Both the position numbers and the translations under genes were made by a program. From contig NZ_PVTF01000007.1 of NCBI RefSeq assembly GCF_003002815.1, positions 372,001 to 436,000 on the forward strand: a stretch of 64,000 nt of DNA. The letters run 5' to 3'. This document shows, one piece after another, positions 17,193 through 25,722 of the stretch; positions within the stretch are counted from its first letter, which is position 1; the number at the start of each line of letters is the position of its first letter. Origin of the DNA: Umezawaea tangerina (GTDB lineage Bacteria > Actinomycetota > Actinomycetes > Mycobacteriales > Pseudonocardiaceae). A model generated the notes under the pieces. The model worked only from the letters and a program-made list of their open reading frames with translations. It was not told the origin of the DNA and did not search any database.

Positions 17193-17562
17193 CCCCCGCC
17201 CCCTCAGGGCCTGACTGGTCATACCTGATGGCGACAGCAGATCACCGAGCAGCTCCAGGCGTGGATCAAGTTAGCGGATCTGGTGCGGGACAGCGCATTC
17301 CGCGACTCAGTCCGCAGGGTCTTACCCGCTGCGTTCCCCTCGCCGACGGGCTGGTGGTGACCTCGCCGTCGATGGTCGAGTGGTTCGGGGGTCACCGGCA
17401 GGTCGAACTGGAGGTGGGCGCGGGGCGCGTGAAGAGTGGATCGCGGCTGTACTCACTGCTTCGGGAGGTCATCACGAGTCCACATCGGATCACTGATCGC
17501 GGGCTGTGCTTGGTTGGTCGCGGTGATGCCCAAGGGGGCGCGGCGGGAATCGGCGGTTGTGA
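17193..17562 (+). other. Gene-poor stretch with a possible decayed coding fragment
   Basis: No intact gene is visible. One open stretch (17241-17357, ending at a TGA at 17358-17360) reads ITEQLQAWIKLADLVRDSAF and then RDSVRRVLP, helical and protein-like. It resembles the C-terminal helices of small regulators, but it has no start and no upstream domain. It may be a gene remnant in the same eroded interval as the CPBP fragment. I see nothing else here that I can support. Confidence 0.35.
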
Positions 17563-17922
17563 GTGGGTGGGGTGCTGGTCTACCGCCGGCCGACCACGCC
17601 GGTGGAGGGGCGGCTGGAGGTGCCCGAACTGGTTCGGCGGGACATGTGGTCGGGGTTGCGCCGGGGCGCGCTGCTCGGCGGTGGCCTGTTCACCGCGGTG
17701 ATGGCGCTGATCCTGGTATTGGGTGGGTTCGGCACGGTGGTGTCGGGTTCGGACCAGGCTCCGGAGGGGCTGCTGCACACCTCGTTGACCGGTCCGGTGG
17801 CGTTGACCGATGGTGGGTTCGGTCCGGAAGCGAGCCTGGTGTCGTTGGTGGTGTGCCTGGTGGCCGCAGTGGTGCTGCTGCGCCGGGTGGTGCGCACCGG
17901 TCAGATCCCTCCCCGTCCCTGA
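17563..17922 (+). pseudogene. CPBP-protease remnant lacking its catalytic core
   Basis: The frame aligns with two separated parts of the intact CPBP protease at 1879-2754. The first half (VEGRLEVPEL..., GGLFTAVMALILVLGG) matches the early helices. It then joins directly to FGTVVSGSDQAPEGLLHTS and FGPEASLVSLVVCLVAA, matching the extreme C-terminus. The roughly 105 residues between, which carry EExxxR, FxxxH and HxxxN, are gone, deleted in frame. The first membrane helix is also missing. It cannot be an active protease. The intact and decayed copies are about 15 kb apart in the same orientation. Confidence 0.75.
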
Positions 17923-18019
17923 CACCGGACCGGGAACCCTTGGCACCGAGGCAGACCCTGACACCAGTTCTCACTCCACCGTCCAGAAGCTGGAGGGTGA
18001 GGTCGCGCGTGCGTAGGGA

Positions 18020-18190
18020 TAGGCGCGGGGGCGCCCCGCCTATCCGGCCGGGTGGCCCTAGGTGGTTGCGGGTGCGGTGCAGGGGGCGGGGTACCCGGTC
18101 TACCTGGCTGGGTGGTCGTGGGTGAGGTGAACAGGGGCGCGGGGTCGTCCGGCCTATCCGGCTGGGTGGTCCTCGGTGGTCGCGAGGGCG
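18020..18190. repeat. Short GC-rich direct repeats with hairpin at the 3' end of the FGGY kinase gene
   Basis: A block like GGCCTATCCGGCTGGGTGG recurs, with changes, around 18037-18055, 18096-18115 and 18151-18169 (period about 54-60 bases). It is followed each time by variants of TCCTCGGTGG and GGTGAACAGGGG. The third copy contains the stop codon and last codons of the FGGY kinase gene. A hairpin with 8-base arms GGATAGGC/GCCTATCC (about 18017-18045) lies left of it and may stop transcription leaving the ten-gene operon. Confidence 0.5.
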
Positions 18191-19557
18191 GTGAACAGGG
18201 GGTCGGTGAATTCGGTGATGCGTGCGTACCTGGGGGCGATCGAGGCGTAGGCGTGGATGCCGTCGGTGGTTGGGGTGGTGAGGTCGGTGGTGCTTGCCAT
18301 CGCGCGGATGGCTGTGTTCCAGTCGGGGTGGATGCCGCTGCCGACGGCGGCGCAGATGGCGGCGCCTAGGCCTGCGGCGTCGCTCATCCGGGTGCGGCGG
18401 ACTGGGCGGGCGAAGACGTCGGCGAAGATCTGGGCCATCAGGTCTGAGCGGGAGCCGCCGCCGGACAGGATGATGTCGGTGAAGTTCCGGTCCAGGGCGG
18501 TGGCCATGGCGGTGCAGTGCTGGTGCATGGTCAGGGCGATCGCCTCGACGATGGCGCGGTAGACGTGGTGCCTGCCCTGGGTGCCGTCGAAGCCGAGCAG
18601 AGCGCCGCGGCGGTGCGGGTGGTCGGTGGGTGCCAACCAGTCCAGGACGGCCATCAGGCCGCCGCTGCCCGGTTCGACGGTCGCCGCGTCCGCCGTCAGT
18701 TCGGCGAGGTCGGCTCCGACCAGGTCGCGGAACCAGCTGACCGTCCACATGCCCCGGCGGATCCCGCCGCTCTCGTAGAGGTACCGGTCGGGCACCGAGG
18801 CGAAGTTGGTCCAGAAGCGGCCCGAGTCGTCGACGGAGTGGTGGTCACCGGTGGTCATCGCGGCGATGTAGGTGCCCAACGACACGAGCACCTCGTCGTC
18901 GCGGCGCAGGCCGCTGCCCAGCGCCTCGACGGCCTTGTCGTTCGACGTGGCGAACACGGGGAGCCCGGTGGGGAGGCCGGTCGTCGCGGCGGCGGCGTCG
19001 GTGACGTGCCCCAGCAGGTCGCCGGGGTCGACCAGGTCGAACAGCTGGTCCCGGCGCATGCCCGTCGCGGTGTAGGGCTCGGGATCGGTGGACCAGCGCC
19101 ACGTCGTGGGATCGATGGGCCACATGCCCTGGTAGTTCCCGGCGGTGTCGCGCCGTCGCCCGGTCAGCCGGTAGGTCGCGTAGCCCGAGGACGTCGTGAC
19201 GTGCCGGATCGCGGGGTTCGGTTCCTGGGCGCGCGCCAGCCGCTCGTCCATCCAGCTCAACAACGGCTCGTGCAGGCCGCCGTCGTGGTCGAGCAGGGCG
19301 CGGCAGAACCGGATCGTGCACAGCCCGACTCCCGCGATCCGCGACACGTCGCCGGTGAACGACCGCATCGCCTCGGCGCAGGTGGCCGCGATCGAGTCCC
19401 ACAGGTCGTCGTCGGGGTGCACGACCTGCCCCGGTCGGGGATGGGCGTAGGGCCGCAGCGGCCGCTGCGCCGAGGCGTGCACCGCCCCGACCTCGTCGAC
19501 GATCGACACCTTCGTGCTCTGCGACCCGTTGTCGATCGCGACCAGGTACGCCGTCAC
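18154..19557 (-). CDS. FGGY-family carbohydrate kinase
   Basis: 467 residues. Two actin-like ATPase domains: the N-terminal phosphate loop AIDNGSQSTK (residues 6-15), the central hinge LVSLGTYIAAMT (ASKHA phosphate-2), and the adenosine motif ILSGGGSRSDLMAQIFADV. It should phosphorylate a sugar, polyol or ketose using ATP; the exact substrate cannot be read from the sequence. The GTG start at 19557 overlaps the upstream oxidase stop (GTGA). It is the last gene of the ten-gene operon and its 3' end lies within short tandem repeats. An FGGY kinase in a quaternary-amine uptake operon is unusual and implies the imported compound, or a product of it, carries a polyol part. Confidence 0.9.
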   Translation of the reverse strand: MTAYLVAIDNGSQSTKVSIVDEVGAVHASAQRPLRPYAHPRPGQVVHPDDDLWDSIAATCAEAMRSFTGDVSRIAGVGLCTIRFCRALLDHDGGLHEPLLSWMDERLARAQEPNPAIRHVTTSSGYATYRLTGRRRDTAGNYQGMWPIDPTTWRWSTDPEPYTATGMRRDQLFDLVDPGDLLGHVTDAAAATTGLPTGLPVFATSNDKAVEALGSGLRRDDEVLVSLGTYIAAMTTGDHHSVDDSGRFWTNFASVPDRYLYESGGIRRGMWTVSWFRDLVGADLAELTADAATVEPGSGGLMAVLDWLAPTDHPHRRGALLGFDGTQGRHHVYRAIVEAIALTMHQHCTAMATALDRNFTDIILSGGGSRSDLMAQIFADVFARPVRRTRMSDAAGLGAAICAAVGSGIHPDWNTAIRAMASTTDLTTPTTDGIHAYASIAPRYARITEFTDPLFTALATTEDHPAG

Positions 19558-21041
19558 GGACCCGCCAGCGGGAAGATCGTGCCCGCGTTCATGATCCCGT
19601 TGGGGTCGAAGCCGCGCTTGAGCACCTCCAGCATCGGGTACGCGGTGCCGTGCTCCTCGCGGGTCCACGGGGTGCGGTACTTGCCGATGCCGTGGTGGTG
19701 CACCATCGACCCGCCCAGCCGCAGCGCCTCCTCGACGATGATCGCGTTCAACGGGATGTGGTACTCGGTGATCTCCTGCTCCGGCGGGCAGGAGATGTCG
19801 TAGTCGTAGACGAAGTAGAGGTTCGTGCCGGTCTGGTAGCTGTGCGAGGAGTGCGCGCCGAGCAGGGTGAGGTCGTCCACCCGCGGGAACGTCGTGCGGA
19901 TCCGGTGCAGCACCGCCTCGTACAGCGGCGCGGCGTTCGACCAGTCGACCGACACCTCCGTGGTGTAGCCGAGGTGCCGGGTGTCGAGCATGGCCCGCTT
20001 CTCGGCGTCGATCTTGTCCTGGCCCCAGTTGAGGTCGGCGAACCAGTCCTCGACCAACTGGGGGTCGACGGCCTCGGCGGAGGCGAACACCTGCTCGATG
20101 GCCTCCCCGGTGGCCCGCGCGATGCCCTCAGGCCCTTCGGCGACGAGCACCACGACGTTCTTGCCGCGGGAGAAGTGCGCGAAGTGCTGGCCCGCGTCCT
20201 CGGGGGAGTAGGCGCGGCACACCGACGGCCGGTACCCGTCGGTGACCAGGGTGCGCAGCCCGTCCACGGCCGCGCCGAAGTCGTCGAGCAGGAAGCCGTA
20301 GTAGCGGTTGTGCTCGGGCTGGTACCGGAACACCTTCACGGTGACCTCGGTGATGACGCAGAGCGCGCCCTCGTTGCCGATCACCACGTGCCGGATGTCC
20401 GGACCGGCGGCGCGGCGCGGCACGTTCTTGATCCGGCTCACGGCACCGCCGGGGAACACCGCCTCCAGGCCCACCACCATGTCCTCGATCCCGCCGTACA
20501 ACGTGGAGAGCTGGCCGATGGACCGCGTGGCGACGAGCCCGCCCATCTGGGCCAGCGGCTTGGACTGCGGCGAGTGGCCGGTGGTCAGACCCTGCTCCCG
20601 CAGCGCGTCCTCCAGGCGCTGCAACGGGACCCCGCACTGCGCCGTGGCCATCATGTTCACCGGGTCGACCGCCACGATCTGGTCCATCGTGGACGCGTCG
20701 AGCACGATCGTGTCCTCCACGACGGTCTCCAGCCCGCCCTCGGTGGCGGTCCTGCCGGTGCGCGGCACCACGTTGACCCGGTGCCGGTCGGCGAACGCCA
20801 GCACCGCCGCCACCTCCCCGGTGCTCGACGGGCGGACCACCGCCGCCGGGATCGGGCCGTCGAAGATGCCGTGCACCGCGGTGTACTTGCGGAAGCGGTC
20901 CACGCTCGCCTCGCGCAGCTCCTGCTCGTCGACGCTCACCTTCTCGGGGCCGAGCAGGTCGACGAGCCCGGCGACGATCTCGCCCCGGTCCAGGTCGGAC
21001 GCGGACGCCGTGGACGGCGTCGGGGCGGGGATGGTGGTCAT
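19554..21041 (-). CDS. FAD-binding oxidase of the VAO/PCMH family, alkyl-DHAP-synthase-like
   Basis: 495 residues. The N-terminal PCMH FAD domain shows PAAVVRPSSTGEVAAVLAFA, the pyrophosphate-binding segment VPRTGRTATEGGLE and the LYGGIEDMVVGLEAVFP region. The C-terminal oxidase part ends with MVHHHGIGKYRTPW and YPMLEVLKRGFDPNGIMN, features shared with alkyldihydroxyacetonephosphate synthases (AGPS) and D-lactate/glycolate dehydrogenases. The HHHGIGKYR segment favours the AGPS-like branch. The likely reaction is flavin-dependent oxidation of a hydroxyacid or polyol-phosphate-type substrate; ether-bond formation is the alternative. It starts 31 bases after the SDR stop and is coupled to the kinase by GTGA. 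Confidence 0.85.
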   Translation of the reverse strand: MTTIPAPTPSTASASDLDRGEIVAGLVDLLGPEKVSVDEQELREASVDRFRKYTAVHGIFDGPIPAAVVRPSSTGEVAAVLAFADRHRVNVVPRTGRTATEGGLETVVEDTIVLDASTMDQIVAVDPVNMMATAQCGVPLQRLEDALREQGLTTGHSPQSKPLAQMGGLVATRSIGQLSTLYGGIEDMVVGLEAVFPGGAVSRIKNVPRRAAGPDIRHVVIGNEGALCVITEVTVKVFRYQPEHNRYYGFLLDDFGAAVDGLRTLVTDGYRPSVCRAYSPEDAGQHFAHFSRGKNVVVLVAEGPEGIARATGEAIEQVFASAEAVDPQLVEDWFADLNWGQDKIDAEKRAMLDTRHLGYTTEVSVDWSNAAPLYEAVLHRIRTTFPRVDDLTLLGAHSSHSYQTGTNLYFVYDYDISCPPEQEITEYHIPLNAIIVEEALRLGGSMVHHHGIGKYRTPWTREEHGTAYPMLEVLKRGFDPNGIMNAGTIFPLAGP

Positions 21042-21072
21042 CGGTGCGGTCTCGCTTTCGTTCGGGGGTGGT

Positions 21073-21849
21073 TCAGCGGACGAGGTAACCGCCGTCGACG
21101 ACCAGCACGTGCCCGTTGACGTAGTCGGAGGCGCGGCCCGCGAGGAAGACGACGGCGCCCATGAGGTCGCCCGCCCTGCCCCAGCGCCCGGCCGGGATGT
21201 GCTCGACGATGCGGCGGTTGGCCTCGGGGTCGGCGCGCGTCGCCTCGGTGATCCTGGTGTCGAAGTAGCCCGGTGCCACGGCGTTGACCTGGATGTTGTG
21301 CTGGGCCAGCTCGTCGCAGTAGGCCTTGGTGAACCCGACGATGCCGTGCTTGGTCGCGGCGTAGGCGGGGGAGGAGCGGCCGCCGAGGAAGGAGAACAGC
21401 GACGCGATGTTGATGATCTTCCCGGAGCGCTGCGGGATCATGTACCGGGTCGCCTCGTGCGCGATCTCGAACGCCGCGGTGAGGTTCACCGCGACCATCG
21501 GGTCCCACTTGGAGCGGTCGAACGACTCGACGTCGTCGAGCAGGCTGATGCCCGCCGAGTTGACCAGGATGTCCACCGACCCCAGGTGGTCGACGCACAT
21601 GTCGACCACCTCCGCGCACACACCGGGCCGGGTGATGTCGGCGGTCGTCGAGGCGAACCGGCGCCCCTCGGCCTCCACCAGCCGCTGGGTCTCGCCGTCG
21701 TCGGACACCACGCTGGGCACGAACACGTCGGCGCCCGCCTTGGCCAACCCGACCGCGAACGCCTGCCCGAGCCCGGTGTTGCCGCCGGTGACGATGGCGC
21801 TGCGGCCCTTGAGGGAGAACAGGTCGAGGCCGAAGTCGTCAAAGTCCAT
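21073..21849 (-). CDS. Short-chain dehydrogenase, gluconate-5-/2-deoxygluconate-3-dehydrogenase-like
   Basis: 258 residues. Classical SDR with TGGNTGLGQ cofactor loop, VNSAG (NNAG-type), catalytic Ser in INIASLFSFLGG, and YAATK (YxxxK). The N-terminal FGLDLFSLKGRSAIVTGG and the SLFSFLGGR loop resemble KduD/Ga5DH-type sugar-acid dehydrogenases, so the expected reaction is NAD(P)-linked interconversion of a hydroxy and a keto group on a small polyol or sugar acid. Its ATG overlaps the aldehyde dehydrogenase stop (TGATG), hence translational coupling. Part of the ten-gene operon. Confidence 0.9.
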   Translation of the reverse strand: MDFDDFGLDLFSLKGRSAIVTGGNTGLGQAFAVGLAKAGADVFVPSVVSDDGETQRLVEAEGRRFASTTADITRPGVCAEVVDMCVDHLGSVDILVNSAGISLLDDVESFDRSKWDPMVAVNLTAAFEIAHEATRYMIPQRSGKIINIASLFSFLGGRSSPAYAATKHGIVGFTKAYCDELAQHNIQVNAVAPGYFDTRITEATRADPEANRRIVEHIPAGRWGRAGDLMGAVVFLAGRASDYVNGHVLVVDGGYLVR

Positions 21850-23345
21850 CAGGCTTCCCCCGTCTTGTCGTGCGGCAGCGTCGCGAACGGGTCGGCCACG
21901 GCCACATAGCAGGTCTCGAGGTACTCCTCGATGCCCTCGGCGCCGCCCTCCCGCCCGAGCCCGGACTGCTTGACGCCGCCGAACGGCGCCGCGGGGTTGG
22001 ACACCACGCCGGTGTTGAGCCCGAGCATCCCGGTCTCCAGCTCCTCGGCCAGGCGCAGGCCGCGGTCCAGGTCGCGGGTGTAGGCGAAGCAGACCAGCCC
22101 GAACTCGGTGGCGTTGGCCAGCCGCACGGCCTCCTGCTCGGAGCCGAACGCGGTGATCGGCGCGACCGGTCCGAAGACCTCCTCGGCGAGGATCCGGGCG
22201 TCCGCCGGGACGTCCACGAGCACGGTCGGCTCGTAGAAGAACCCCTTGCCCTCCAACGCGTTCCCGCCGATCGCGGCGGTGGCTCCCCGGTCGACCGCGT
22301 CCGCCACCAGCCCGGACACCTTCGACCGGGTCTTCCCGTCGATCAGCGGGCCGATCCGGGTGGACGCCTCGGTGCCGCGGCCCACCGGGTACTCCCGCAT
22401 CCGCGCCACCAGCCGCGAGGTGAACTCCTCGACCACGTCCTCGTGCACCAGGAACCGGTTGGCGGCCACGCAGGCCTCGCCGCCGTTGCGCAGCTTGGCC
22501 ACCAGCGCCCCTTCGACGGCGGCGCTCACGTCGGCGTCGGCGAACACCAGGAACGGGGCGTTGCCACCCAGCTCCATCGACATCCGCAGCACCTGGTCGG
22601 CGCAGCCCGCGATGAGCCGCCTGCCGACCGCCGTGGACCCGGTGAAGGACAGCTTGCGCAGCCGGGGATCGGCCAGCAGCGGCTCGGTCAGCGCGGCCGG
22701 GTCGCTGGTCGGCACGACGTTGAGCACACCCGGCGGCAGACCGGCCTCGGTGAACACCTCGGCCAGCAGCAGGGCCGTCAACGGGGTCAGCTCGGCGGGT
22801 TTGAGCACCATCGTGCAGCCCGCCGCGATGGCGGGCGCCACCTTGCGGGCCGCCATCGCCAGCGGGAAGTTCCACGGCGTCACCAGCAGGCACGGCCCGA
22901 CCGGCCTCTTGGTCACCAGCAACCGGTTGCGGCCGTCCGGAGCGGTGGTGTACCGGCCGGAGATCCGTGGCGCCTCCTCGGAGAACCAGCGCAGGAACTC
23001 CGCGCCGTAGGCCACCTCCGCCCGCGACTCGGCCAGCGGCTTGCCCATCTCCAACGTGATGAGCAGCGCGATCTCCTCGGTGCGGCGGACGACGATGTCG
23101 AACGCCCTCCGCAGCACCTCGGCCCGCTCGCGCGGCGGGGTCCGCCCCCACGCCGACTGGGCGGCGTGGGCGGCGGCCAGCGCGCGCAGCCCGTCGGCGG
23201 GACCGGCGTCGGCCACGCTCGCGAGCACCTCCTCGGTGGAGGGGTCGAGCACGTCGAACACGCGGTCGTCGCCCGCGGCGCTCCACGCCCCGTCGACGTG
23301 CAGTCCGGTGGGCACCCGGTCCAGCAGGTCCCGTTCAGTCGTCAC
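21849..23345 (-). CDS. NAD(P)-dependent aldehyde dehydrogenase (succinate-semialdehyde-dehydrogenase-like)
   Basis: 498 residues with the complete ALDH set: TPWNFPLAM (cofactor site), KPAELTPLTAL, the glycine motif FTGSTAVGRR, catalytic Glu in MELGGNAPF and catalytic Cys in NGGEACVAANRF. EEVFGPVAP and SNPAAPFGGVKQSGLGREGG follow. It oxidises an aldehyde to its acid, with closest style to GabD-type semialdehyde dehydrogenases. The GTG at 23345 overlaps the stop of the upstream dehydrogenase (GTGA); longer frames upstream are the neighbour read in another frame. In this operon it probably removes the aldehyde formed from the imported compound. Confidence 0.94.
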   Translation of the reverse strand: MTTERDLLDRVPTGLHVDGAWSAAGDDRVFDVLDPSTEEVLASVADAGPADGLRALAAAHAAQSAWGRTPPRERAEVLRRAFDIVVRRTEEIALLITLEMGKPLAESRAEVAYGAEFLRWFSEEAPRISGRYTTAPDGRNRLLVTKRPVGPCLLVTPWNFPLAMAARKVAPAIAAGCTMVLKPAELTPLTALLLAEVFTEAGLPPGVLNVVPTSDPAALTEPLLADPRLRKLSFTGSTAVGRRLIAGCADQVLRMSMELGGNAPFLVFADADVSAAVEGALVAKLRNGGEACVAANRFLVHEDVVEEFTSRLVARMREYPVGRGTEASTRIGPLIDGKTRSKVSGLVADAVDRGATAAIGGNALEGKGFFYEPTVLVDVPADARILAEEVFGPVAPITAFGSEQEAVRLANATEFGLVCFAYTRDLDRGLRLAEELETGMLGLNTGVVSNPAAPFGGVKQSGLGREGGAEGIEEYLETCYVAVADPFATLPHDKTGEA

Positions 23346-24247
23346 AGCCGCAGCTCCCGTTCGATCAGGTCCTCGTAGAGCCGCATCGGCGTCATCTCGC
23401 CCGCGCGGTCCCCGTAGCTGGCGCGGGCCCGCCGGTACACCTGTTCGACCAGCGCCGACAGCTCCGTGGGCACGCCGACCGCGCGGGCCAGGTCGATCGA
23501 CAGGCCGAGGTCCTTGCACGCCAGCGCGATGGCGAAGCCCTCGTCGTAGTCGCCCTGCTCCAGCACGGACAGCACGTCGCGTTCCACGAACGCGCTGTTG
23601 GCCGGACTGGCCACCAGCGAGGACCGCAGCACCCCCAGGTCGACACCCGCCTTGACGCCGACCGCCAGCACCTCGGCGGTGGCCACCAGGTGGGAGAACC
23701 ACAGCTGGTTGATCAGCAGCTTCACCACGTAGCCCGCGCCGTGCCCGCCGACGTGCAGGATCCGCTCCGGCGAGCCCATCGCCTCGAACACGGGTCTGAG
23801 CCGGGTGACGTCGGAGGCCTCGCCGCCGACGAAGATCTGCAGCGTGCCCGCCGCCGCGCCGCTCGACATCCCGCTGACCGGCGCGTCCAGGACGTGGAGT
23901 CCGGGGTTGGCGAGCCGGATGCCGTCGGCGACCTCGGGCACCGACGTGGACATGTCGACCCACGTGCCGCCGTCGGCGATCCCCGCCAGGACCCCCGCCG
24001 GACCGCCCAGCACGTCGGCGACGTGCCGGGGCGTCGGCAGCATCGTGATCACCAGGTCGCTGCGCGCCGCGGTCTCGGCGGGCGTGTCGGCCCACCGCGC
24101 CCCCGCGTCCACCAGGCCGGCCCCCTGTTCGGGGCGGATGTCGTTGACCACCAACGGGTACCCGGCGCGCAGCAGGTTGCGCGTCATGCCCGAACCCATG
24201 CTGCCCAGACCGATGAACCCGACGGTCGGTCGCGCGTCGCCTGCCAC
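23342..24247 (-). CDS. Beta-hydroxyacid dehydrogenase (3-hydroxyisobutyrate dehydrogenase family)
   Basis: 301 residues. N-terminal Rossmann motif GFIGLGSMGSGM (residues 10-21), substrate loop DAPVSGMSSGAAAGTL, and the catalytic Lys in GHGAGYVVKLLINQ. The C-terminal all-helical domain ends YEDLIERELRL. Family members interconvert 2- or 3-hydroxy acids with semialdehydes (hydroxyisobutyrate, tartronate semialdehyde, sulfolactaldehyde, gamma-hydroxybutyrate); no residue decides among these. GTG start at 24247 sharing one base with the Fae-like stop (TAGTG). Together with the ALDH it could dispose of a semialdehyde both ways. Confidence 0.92.
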   Translation of the reverse strand: MAGDARPTVGFIGLGSMGSGMTRNLLRAGYPLVVNDIRPEQGAGLVDAGARWADTPAETAARSDLVITMLPTPRHVADVLGGPAGVLAGIADGGTWVDMSTSVPEVADGIRLANPGLHVLDAPVSGMSSGAAAGTLQIFVGGEASDVTRLRPVFEAMGSPERILHVGGHGAGYVVKLLINQLWFSHLVATAEVLAVGVKAGVDLGVLRSSLVASPANSAFVERDVLSVLEQGDYDEGFAIALACKDLGLSIDLARAVGVPTELSALVEQVYRRARASYGDRAGEMTPMRLYEDLIERELRL

Positions 24248-24753
24248 TAGGTGCTCTCCTTCGCCGGTGTGTAGAACGGGTTGGACGGCTCGTCGCGCGC
24301 GGCCAGCACGGCGTGCAACGGCGGCAGGTCGGCCGCGCCGTTGGCCAGCGCGGTCCGGGTGGCCTCGCGGTTGTTGCGGTACACGGCGTCGGCGTCGTCG
24401 GCGGCGGGGTTGACCCACACCGCCGCGATCAGCACGTGGGTCGACGCGTGGGCCTCCGGGATCGACCCGGCGGCGACGGCGTCCGCCACCCCCGCGGCGA
24501 TCCCCGCCTGCGCCGGACCCCAGATCAGCAGCCCGTGCCCGTCGTCGGCGGGAGCCGCCTTGGTCACGAACAACGTCAGCGGCTTGACCGGCAGCGACGG
24601 CCGCAGGACCGCCACGAACGGCACGTGCCCGGCACTCGGCGTGGCCAGCGCCGTCGCCCACGCCGTGCCCGCCGGACCGTCCCGGTGGCCCAGCACGGTG
24701 TTGACGTGGGCGGCGTTGACGCCCTCGCCGACGAAGCTCTCCCCGATCAGCAC
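24247..24753 (-). CDS. Formaldehyde-activating enzyme (Fae) homologue
   Basis: 168 residues, close in length to authentic Fae. It keeps the Fae layout: start VLIGESFVGEGVNAAHVN with the conserved His of the AHxxxxxG motif (about residue 16), GPAGTAWATALATPSAGHVPF, the PVKPLTLFVTKA strand and GPAQAGIAAGVADAVAAG. Methylotroph Fae condenses formaldehyde with tetrahydromethanopterin, a cofactor not generally expected in actinomycetes, so this protein may use another carrier or act as a formaldehyde-binding partner. GTG start at 24753 directly abuts the stop of the binding-protein gene. Its place between an amine importer and aldehyde-handling enzymes points to formaldehyde or a related aldehyde as a pathway product; that is inference. 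Confidence 0.88.
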   Translation of the reverse strand: MLIGESFVGEGVNAAHVNTVLGHRDGPAGTAWATALATPSAGHVPFVAVLRPSLPVKPLTLFVTKAAPADDGHGLLIWGPAQAGIAAGVADAVAAGSIPEAHASTHVLIAAVWVNPAADDADAVYRNNREATRTALANGAADLPPLHAVLAARDEPSNPFYTPAKEST

Positions 24754-25692
24754 CTAGATCAGCCCCTGTTCGGTCAGCCAGTCCTCGGCGACCTTGTCCG
24801 GCTCGTCGCCGTCCACGTCCACCTTCGAGTTGAGCTTCTGCATCTCCTCGGTGGTCAGCTTGCCCGCCATGGGGGAGAGGACCTCTGCGATCTTCGGGTG
24901 GTCCTTGAGCACCTGCGCCTGGAGGGTGAACCCGCCCTGGTAGATCGGGAAGAACTTCTTGTCGTCCTCCAGCACGGTCAGCCCCAGCGACGCGATCCGG
25001 CCGTCGGTGGCGAACACCTCGCCGAAGTTGCAGTCCTTGCCGTCCTTCGTCGCCGTGTAGATCACGCCGGTGTCGAGCAGCTTCACGTCGTCCTTCCCCG
25101 CGCCGAAGCCGTAGGTGGACGACACGCCCGGCCAGCCGTCGTCGCGGGTGGAGAACTCGCTCTCGATGCAGAACGTCTTCTGGTCCGCGGGCAGCGCGGC
25201 GATCTGGCTCATCTTCGTGACGCCGAGCTCCTTGGCCTTCTCGCTGCGGATCGCGAAGGTGTAGGTGTTGTTGAACGGCGCGGGCGCCACCCACTCGATG
25301 CCCTTGGCGGCGTCGGCGGTCTTGACGGCGTCGAGCTGCTCCTTGGCGTCCTTGAGCGGCTGGGTCTGCTTGTTGTAGGTGATCCAGGAGGTGCCGGTGT
25401 ACTCCCAGTAGCCGACGAACTGCTTGTTCTCCAACGCCTGCCGCACGTTGGCCGAGCCCACGAGCTTGGTGTTGGCCTCCAGCGTCGCGCCGTGGGCGTT
25501 GAGCAGCTTGGTGGTGAGGTGGGCGAGGATGTACTGCTCGGCGAAGTCCTTGGAGCCGATCTGGCCGCTGAGGCCCTTGAGCTCCTCGCCCTTGCTCGCG
25601 TCGCCCGCCGGGGAGGACGAGCCGGAGCAGGCGGACAGGACGAGGGCGCTCGCGGCTATCGCGCAGAGCAGTGCGGGGGCGTGCTTGGGCAT
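24754..25692 (-). CDS. Glycine betaine/choline-type ABC transporter substrate-binding lipoprotein (OpuAC/OsmX-like)
   Basis: 312 residues. Lipoprotein signal MPKHAPALLCAIAASALVLS with lipobox LSAC (lipid Cys about residue 22). The mature OpuAC domain includes IGSKDFAEQYILAHLTTKLL, typical of OpuCC/OsmX/ProX binders of quaternary amines, WEYTGTSWITYNKQTQ (family start of the aromatic-cage region), and a VFATDGRIASLGLTVLEDDKKFFP segment. It should sit on the outer face of the membrane and deliver ligand to the two permeases. Good ribosome site (AAGGAA). It is encoded inside the operon between permease and Fae-like genes. Confidence 0.93.
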   Translation of the reverse strand: MPKHAPALLCAIAASALVLSACSGSSSPAGDASKGEELKGLSGQIGSKDFAEQYILAHLTTKLLNAHGATLEANTKLVGSANVRQALENKQFVGYWEYTGTSWITYNKQTQPLKDAKEQLDAVKTADAAKGIEWVAPAPFNNTYTFAIRSEKAKELGVTKMSQIAALPADQKTFCIESEFSTRDDGWPGVSSTYGFGAGKDDVKLLDTGVIYTATKDGKDCNFGEVFATDGRIASLGLTVLEDDKKFFPIYQGGFTLQAQVLKDHPKIAEVLSPMAGKLTTEEMQKLNSKVDVDGDEPDKVAEDWLTEQGLI

Positions 25693-25722
25693 GGCTGTTC
25701 CTTGGAGGTGTCGTGGGGTGGG

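Noticed and set aside
17228-17701. 157-codon plus-strand frame starting at 17228
   Set aside because: It crosses the decayed fragment and the CPBP remnant in the wrong frame; no family resemblance.
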